From Cyanoderma ruficeps (taxonomy: Eukaryota; Chordata; Aves; Passeriformes; Timaliidae), in assembly GCA_008694505.1 (NCBI GenBank), contig VZDJ01000116.1:18837716-18901715 (forward strand): a DNA stretch of 64,000 nucleotides. The letters are read 5' to 3'. The notes under the pieces were generated by a model, which was given only the letters and a program-made list of their open reading frames with translations, did not search any database and was not told the origin of the DNA. A program made the position numbers and the translations under genes. Below are positions 1 through 9,000 of the stretch, one piece after another (within the stretch, counting starts at the first letter, position 1; every line of letters begins with the position of its first letter).

Positions 1-55
1 AACTTGCAGTCTTTGCGCAGAATGTCATCTCCTTGGGAGCTCAGAACAGTTCCTC
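1..55 (-). CDS. COL17A1: COL17A1 coding exon 13, cut by the left edge
   Basis: The acceptor AAATATTCCAG ends at 56. The visible 55 nt continue the phase-1 frame as [19 protein letters not shown], matching human SDDLLHKDCKF. This proves that the gene runs contiguously past the telomere-like array at 702-848 and continues left of the window. Confidence 0.92.
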
Positions 56-3000
56 CTGGAATATTTGTAAAAGATGGTAAAGAGGAGATGAGTGTGGGCC
101 ATCAAGTCCATAACTACAAGCCACATCACTTTTGTTCATAAAAACAGGTGGTCACATTGGGATTGGTGTTGCCACTACAATAATAGCCCTATAAGAGACA
201 TACTGGTCACGAAAGGAAACAGGAGAGCTGTACATGTCATTAGGTTTTGGAGACATGCATTTCACTAGCAGGGGAGCCCATGTGGCCAGAAATGGAGAAT
301 ATCTGGAATTCAATCATATGTATAAGTGATTTGCTCAAGGAGCTCTTTGCTCCTCAAACACACTTCCTGAGGAGTCAGAGAAATGCAGCCTAAGAGAGAT
401 ATTCTAGGGTCAGCAGAGCCAGTACTGCTAAAGCTTGAGCATCCCATCAAGCACTGCCAAGTGACTCTGTCAAGCACAAAACACCCATATCCTGGGAGCC
501 AGGCAGGGGTAGGAGACAATGAACTGCAGTTTCCCGAGGTATGGCACAGGGCAAACAAGGTTCAAAACCATCACTGTGGTTACTCTTGAGCAACTAGGCA
601 TTAAGAAGTATATCAGAAATGGTGCACAAACATGAATTTGCACACTGACACAATACTGAAAATCAAGATAAACAGAATGATATTATTCCATTACTCCAGC
701 AGAACCTAACCCTAACACCTAACCCTAACCCCTAACCCTAACACTAAACTCTACACTAACACTAAACCCTACCCCTAACCCTAACACTAACCCTAAACCT
801 GAACCTAAACCTGAACCTAACCCCNCACTAAACCCTAACCCTAAACCTGGAGTAAATCTTTATTAGAAATGTTATCATAACTTCTGTGGTCTTTACATCT
901 ATTTTTAAACCTCGTCTTTGGGAGTCCTTGGTTTACAAGGCAAACATGGCTTTCTTTACACATACAGAAAAAAAAAAGTCTAATTTATAACTCTCAGAGT
1001 TGCAGAAAAGAGCTGGGAAGGACAAATCCTAACTATTCAAGAACAAAGGGCCTCACTCATTAAAAAAACATAATCTGACCATGTATAAGACAATTCCTTC
1101 ATTTTTGAGTGATTGAAGCTGGTGCAACTGAAAAATAATTTTTAATAGCAACTTTGCAAGTTTTTTGGCTTTAAATGAAGTACAATTTCACATGTGTGCT
1201 CTTCTATCCAGCTCCCTGCCTGCTGAGCAGAAATAGCTCAGAATTATACAGTCCAAATTATTACAGAGATCCGAATCAGACCACTTCATTTGCTCATTCT
1301 TAGATTCTCTCTTTCTTTTCAGAAAGGCACTGGTAAGAGACTTGGCTAGTGACACATTATGCACCTGAGTGTTACTCAGCTCTAACTCATTTTTATGATA
1401 TGCTTGTACAAGGCCATGCCTAAACACCCGTGAACGACACACTCACCTGCTGAGGCAGACACACCAGTACTTGCCACGGTGTTGCTCTGAGAAGTGTTCT
1501 TCATCCCATATGCTGCAGAGAAGAAATTCAACAATGACAAGAGAAAAAGCATAACAAGGGATCTACACGCACTAAAGCATTTCAAAAATCTTTTCTCATT
1601 CAGTGTTTCTAGGACAACTGAAACAACCAAGGGTTTCCCCAGCAAGCAAATTTCTCGTGCATCAGCACTGGGAGCTGTTCCTGCACATGCAAAGCAGAGG
1701 AAATGTTCTTCCATTCATACCACACCATGCCACACAAGAAGATGCTGATGAGGGGGCCTCTGTCAAGATGAACTTTCTAGTCACTACAGAAAAGATGGGA
1801 GAAAGAAGCATACATTGGTGACCCTCACACTTTCTCTAGGCTTACTTTGTTGCTGACCTGCAGAGGCTGCTGTAGCATTCTGGGATGCAGAATAAGCGCT
1901 TGGAGACAGGTTGTTTTGAACTCCAAATACTGCAAAGAAAAACATTGCAATGAGGGTTATAGGAGTCTCACAGTGCAGGTGGCATTCTGGCTAAAACCCA
2001 AACAAAACCAGTGATATAAAAATAATGACCTCTCCCGACGAATTTCACCAGCTTTCTGGAGGCACCACAGGTCTCACAAAATGTTTTGTAATTTAGTTCA
2101 CTTTGCTGTATTGTTATTGTTGGCCCAGGACAATAATGGTGACCATTTTAAACATTATTTTGAGTTACATTGTGAGGCCACTCTCATGGCTGCATGGACA
2201 TTTCTGCAGGTGGGGCAAAGAGCTGCTGACACTCAGATGAGGAATAGGAGAGAAACTGATATATAGGTATTATTTCACTGTACTTTTCTGCCAGAAATGC
2301 AGTGCTATCAAAGTCTGAAGGGAAGAAAAATCTGACCTGTAGAGGAAGAGCTCAGGCCCGCATTCAGAGTATTATTGCTGGGAGCCAGGTTATTTGGAAC
2401 ACCAAAAACTGCGAAAAGAGGAAGTGAAATGTTATTACTTCTCTCAAATCGTAAGTCCAACACCCAAAGGTCAGTGGCACAGTCTCAGAAATTAAGAGTC
2501 AACTTGGAAATGCAACTAATGATAACGCACGGTAATTGAAGAGGAAAAAATCTTGAAAATTATGACAACAAACCACCCTTTTACTGAACTGACAAAGGCA
2601 AAAAAAATCTTGCCTCAGACAAGATAAGATCATGTGACAGTGAGAGAAAGTAAAGCTTTTAATAGTATGCCATCATAAATCTTCTTTTGTTTGCTTTCTG
2701 CAGCTGGGGAATGCAGAATCCCTGGCATTTAGAAATGGGCCTCACCAGGTGTAAGAGCACACAAAACCTACTTATAACACTTTTAGTATATGAGTCATCC
2801 TTACAATGGGCCAGGATAATCCAATATTAATTTGAGTCTAAACCAGTTTTTATAGGGAATGTGAGCTTGACCTCACTGATAAAGACGTCATCAAAATCTA
2901 TTGACAGTCAGAGAGTCAGGACAATAGGTCCTCACAAACAAGGATTTTCAGATATAGTCAGTGTAGAAGCACAGAGCACCAAATTACAGAAAACCAGAGA

Positions 3001-6000
3001 AAATTCAAGCATATCCCTTGCCATTTTGATTATTCCATCATTTAATTTGTGCTGTGCAAAAAAACCTGCTTTTGACCCAGTTTCAGGGATAGTTCCATCC
3101 TTCACACCTGGGCAATCCAGGGAGCGTACCTGATCCTGTAGAGTGAGACATGGCATTGATCAAGGAAGAGCTGTTATGGTATCCACCAAGGGAAGACCCA
3201 GCAGGCAGAGTGGAGGACCACATGTATGAAGGGAGGGCAGTATTCAGGATGGTGGTGTCATATGTTCCCGACACTAAAAAACCAGACAGACAGAAGTGGT
3301 TTTCAATGAGGCCAGGCCTGTGGCTTAGCATGCACTGCAGGTTTATAGGGCAACTTACATTTCAATTACCCTTGTAGTGTCAACCCAATGACTCCAGGTT
3401 AGCATGGCATAACTGACCTCAAATGTCAGCTGGTTACAGCCCACACAAATATTAACCAATGGAATAAAGATTGACCTGATAGCATGATCATTCACAGAAC
3501 ACCTTGAAGAGATTTCACTGCTCGTAGATGTTATGGTTCCAGAATAAACACCCCAGTCTGCCATTCCATTAATAAATCACCCTGGGGCATGGGATGTATG
3601 GCTTTTGCTTCCTACGTATGTCTCTGATTGGTTCACTAGTGTATTGGACTAAAATTCTGTTTTACACAGGATTGGAGCTCTGAGTAGGATAAAAGATACT
3701 GTTCTTAGATACTGGTGGAAGACAATGGAGTCAATGTCAATACCACTTCCTCAAGCCCTGTTGTGAGGTGTATAAATAACTAAAAATAGTTGTAGCATTT
3801 TAAGTACGACTTCGGTTATAGAATCACAGAATCATAGAACCACAGAATGGTTTGGGATTAAAGGGGCCTCAAAGATCATCTAGTTTCAACCTCCTGCCAT
3901 AGGCAGGGACACCTTCGAGTAGACCAAGTGGCTGAAAGTCTCATCCATCCTGGCCTGGAACACTTCCAGGGACGGGCCATCCACAACTTCTCTTGGCAAC
4001 CTGTGCCTGTGCCTCACCACTCTCAAAGTAAAGAATTTCTTCCTAACATCTGATCTAAGCCTGCCCTCTTTCAGTTTGAAGCCATTCCCCCTTGTTATAC
4101 AGCTCCTGATGAGTTATTATCAAATGGTATGGCTAATAAATCACTCACTGAAATGTTGTCTTCAGTCCTATCTCTGTCTCACTTGAAGATAAGAGATCAA
4201 ATCACTCTCAGACACATTTACTTATCTCTGCTAGAAATACCTCTGAATTGAAGCTAGTGGCAGAAAGAATGGACTCATTTTTTTGGAAATTAGACTAGTC
4301 ATTAGAAAGATACCCAAAACGGTTCTTGTTATAGCAACACCTGGACAGTCTTTCAGCATTTGGACCCTTTTTCTGTCCAGGGACACCATGTATTCTTATC
4401 TGGACATTCTTATGAAGTACATAACTGAGTAATTTTTATGGCAAATGCTGTTTGGAATGACTGCAACATTGCTAAAGGCCAAGTACCTGACTGAGAGCTC
4501 TCAGTAACCATCTTCGTCTCCACCACAGCCTTTTTGGGTATTGGGAGTGTGCTGGATGGTGATCGAGTAGGGCTGCAGCTGGCAGATCGACTTCCTTTCA
4601 GCAAACGTTTCACATCATCCAACTCCGTCCCTAGCAGGAAAAGCAAGTGTCCAGAGTCACCCAAAAGCCAGTGTTTCATTGATCTGTAATCTTGCTCTGG
4701 ATCTAAATCATTCAGTGGAATTTATCTGCATGTCTGTGAAGTTGTTACTTTCTAGGGGTGCCACTTTAATGACAAAGTCCAGAGGATGTTTCTAGGACTA
4801 AGTACCATTTTACATCTTTGCAAGAGCCACCTAACCCACAGCATGCTTCCTCGTCCAGAAAGGGGACTCAAATTAATGTTCTTAACAGGAAAAGACAACC
4901 CTAACAGCAACACCCTTTATCTTATCCCTGATACCCCTGGAATAACTTACATCTGCCAGAGGGAGATGCGCTCTGCAGTCGGACTCGTATTTCACTCTCT
5001 GGGAAGATAAAAACAGATCATGAATATGGAGAGAGATTCATTTGTGCCCTGGACTGGGAATGAATCTTTAGGCTGAAGTGAATTCCTTCCTTCTTGCTGT
5101 CTATGTTCCACCTTGCTGTCTTGCTGTTTAATCTGAGCAGCACACATGGCTCATGTGAATTGGTTGCAAATGGGCTTGGGCAACTTTTGTTTTGGGGTCA
5201 CATTTTGTTACTTTAAATTCCCAGGAATTATATTTCAGTCACTGAAATATGAAATCACTGAAAGCCTCTGCTGAAGTCAATAATGCTGTTACTGTCAGAT
5301 ACACAGAAGGTCTAATTATGCACTTTTGAATCACACTGATATTGCCGCTCATCACAAATATTATTTTTACTGTCCTTCTGAACAAAAAAATTAGAGAGCC
5401 AAAAGAAGTTTACTGAATAGACAAATTCCCTACTACTTCTTGGGCAAAACTGACATCTCTGCAATGGGATGTATGATTCAGTCTCTTACTATGTGCTGAC
5501 TTCTCTTTTGGCTCACTGAATGTAACCAGTCCAGTTATCGGCCAACATTCTCGCCAGGTACTCATTGCTATTACCTTACTTTTACTGGACCTTTATGTCC
5601 AGCACAAGAAACTGCAAAGTTAATGTGATTTGGCTGGGGTAAGGCTTTAAACTGGCTTCCCACAAGCAAAATGGCCAGCTAGAACATATGATACATGCTC
5701 CTCATGATGAAATCTGACAGTGCATGCACTAGAAAAGAAATACTATCTTGGCATTCATGTGGAGAAGATGATGGATTGAAATTATTTTCTGAAGTAATAT
5801 GAGAAGCTGGACCTGATTCTCTGGTGTCTACTTTATTATGCATGGCCTGTTTCTGCTGGGAGCTCAGGTATGTAGTGTGCCAGAGGAGACTGTGACGACT
5901 TGAGGCAGAATAATGGGGAATGTGACACTCTCCAGGACAACAGTGCAAGACCATGCTGTGATTTATACCCACTGCTAAAATTAACTCAAATAAAGTGACA

Positions 6001-9000
6001 TTATAGTTTCCTCTTCAAGCAACTGGAAACAGATACGACATTCTTGGAGACCAAGATAATCCTTCTTTCCCCAACAGTGTTAATAAATTATTGGAAGAGA
6101 TGAATAATTTAAACAATGTAGAGCTTTAAAGCGAGCTGGCTACACGGACCACAGTAAGTCCACAATTTCCTCACCATCTCTTTCCTACCAGCATGAGATT
6201 ATTTCAGGGTATGGCTCCATGGTTTCCAAGACAGATCACAGTAGGAGAAGCATGAATGCAATGACTATGTCAGAGGCTGGTCCCAGAGGATGGATGGGCT
6301 AAGGTTATGGCAGTGAACCGACAAGATGGAAGACTGTATCCTGTGCCCTCAGACATCCAGGTTTCCAAGTAGATCCTCCTTTCTGATACAGTCTGAACTA
6401 CCATGGACCTTCAACCTTCAACTGAACTACAATTGACCTTCGTTAAGGTCAATTTTTACACCAAGCTTGTTTAAACAACTGCTTACAGATTCACAGTTCA
6501 CATGTCAAGTGGTTTAGATCCATGTACCTCATCTGACTGCTCTACATGTAAACTGGTGGATTCCAGATAAAGAATAGGTCTATTTAACCCACCTGAATTA
6601 TGCTGAACTGAAAAAAGGAGGCTTCTCAAAGAACAGCATCACTCACCTCGAGTTTGGCTTCTTCCTCTCGTAGAGGCAGATGCTGTGAACACCAATGAGA
6701 GAAACACCATATTAGTCTTTATTGCCTGTGACACCTCTGAAAATCAGCACACTGATCTTGCTCAGGGTGCTTTTATTCAGACAGAAACTTTTCTTGGAGC
6801 ACAGCTGGGAGAATTGAACCATTAAGAGTTTTTACCATGCCCCCTTTAGACCATAGGGTATCTTAAAGAATCAGCAGCACCTTTAGCCTTTCTGGACCAG
6901 ATGTTGTTTCTTTCTAACAGAAAAATGTTGTTTGTAGATGGTGATGTCCTATTTCAAATGGCCAAAAGGAAGTTAAGAGGCCTGTTGACCCCACTGACCA
7001 GTGCTGGATATTGTGAAACCCTGCCTCCTCCATGAGCCAAAAGGTGACCTGATCATAATGTTTCACTATCTTCACTGAGTCAAATCAGCAGCTCAGAGTT
7101 TGGACAGGACAAGTTAATACCTGCTGACAATGTTATGTCAAATATATCACTTGATAGCCACACCTTGTTTCTATATATACTTGATGAAGTCTAGAAATGA
7201 GCTACTGGAAAAGTATATCCAGCAATGACTCAAAATCCTAAGAGTCTGGACTTTCTTGCTTGCAGCTGTTCTCCCAGCTATTCTGGAAGGTGAAAGGAAT
7301 GCTATGAAGTATCCCATGTCTGTCTTCTCCTGTCCATGTCCTATATCATACAGGGAGCATCACAAAAGCAGCTGAGAGAAGCAGATATACAGTATGCACC
7401 CTCTGTTTGAATATGATCAGCTAGAGACCTGACTTTCAGCTGTTAATGTAAATCCCAAATAACTCCTCTGAAGGAGCTGCATGATGGCCCAGTACAGAGA
7501 TAGCATAGGTAGAGCAGGACACAGCAATGTGCAAAAAGCCATTATCGTCATCAACTCACATGACTTCGCCATAACATTCAGAGGAACAGCTCTAAAAGGA
7601 CATACCAAAATCTTTTCTGGGAAACTCAGGAGAAGAGTTGGCACTGGAGCTCCCTGCAAAGAACAAAAAGGTGCTCATTATTACTTTGCACAAGATCATT
7701 AAAAGCTTTCAAAACATGTCTTCCTGGCAAATGTTTAATCTCAGTGGGCAGGAAACATTTCCATTAAAAAAAAAAAAAAAGAGCTATTCAGGTTTCACAT
7801 GAAAGAGCTGCTAATGTTTTTCAACAAATATATGTCAGAACTCCTTTTAGGAATAAGCATTACTCTTAGGATAAATAGGACTTAATCCTTAAAATATGTC
7901 CCTGATGGCTTATTTCCTAGGAAAGCCACAATGGGATTAGGACAATTCTGCACTAATGTGACCTTAGAGTGCACTGCACATTGTCTCCCTTCTATGGCAT
8001 GTTCTGTCATACCTTCATATGTTGCATGGCGGTTGACATAGGTTTTTCTTTCAAATGTTGAGGCAGGTGATTTGGTGAGAGTAGAGCTGGGAGATGGGAC
8101 TTGTCTGTAGCTGGAGGTTGATGATGTTGAATTCAATCTACCACTTCCACCTATAGTTAAAACAAAACACCCTCAGCAAATGGAATAGAAGCCCTGGCAG
8201 TACACTCTGGATGCCCTGGGTGCTTTATGTTACTATCTTCTGAACTGGACAAATTTGCATTGGTTTTTTACAACTAGAGATGGACAAGAACAATCAATAT
8301 CAGGGTCTAACTCTGGTTGTCCTCAGCATTCAGGGCAGAGAAGGGTATTGGTTTTCACAGTGGTTTCAAAACAAATCTTGTTACTGATATGTAAGAAACC
8401 AGGTTCTGGCCTAGGACAATAATGAATCGTCTTCCTTGAGCAGGAACAAATCTAGCTCTGAATGATGCTGAGTTTTGGTTAGGGTATAGATTCACTTTTA
8501 AACTCAAGTCTTACGTGACATAGGCTACAAAAAGTGGGAGATTATTATACCAAACTCAAAGTGCTGAAGGATGCAGTTTAGGAGATAATGGAAAGCAGAG
8601 ATGAGTCCACTTTCCTGTAAAGCAGCTATGCACACTCCCACTTAGTCCATTTTCTGAAGAAGTGATTGAGGTATGTATCAGACCCAAGACAGCCTAGAGG
8701 TTATTAGTAGCTGTTATATGTAGACATAAGAAACAATTTCCCTCCTGATTCACATCAGTGCTGTAGAGAAGGAACTGAGCAGCCATAATTAATGTCTTCA
8801 TACTCTTGCACAAAATCTAATGCTGGAGTATGATCAAGGTGCAGCAAAAAGGAAGCTCTGTGATAAACTGCACCCTATACATGCTGATAAGCAGGATCAA
8901 ACTGGATATTGTTTACCCATCCCTGAAGTGCGTCCTTTTGACCTCAACAGTTTTTTCATGCCAACTTCCCTTCTAAAAGGACATGTTTTGTTCTGTAACT

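Noticed and set aside
702..848. Chromosome end or telomere-adjacent assembly end
   Set aside because: An in-frame COL17A1 exon at 1-55 follows the array, so the sequence continues through it.
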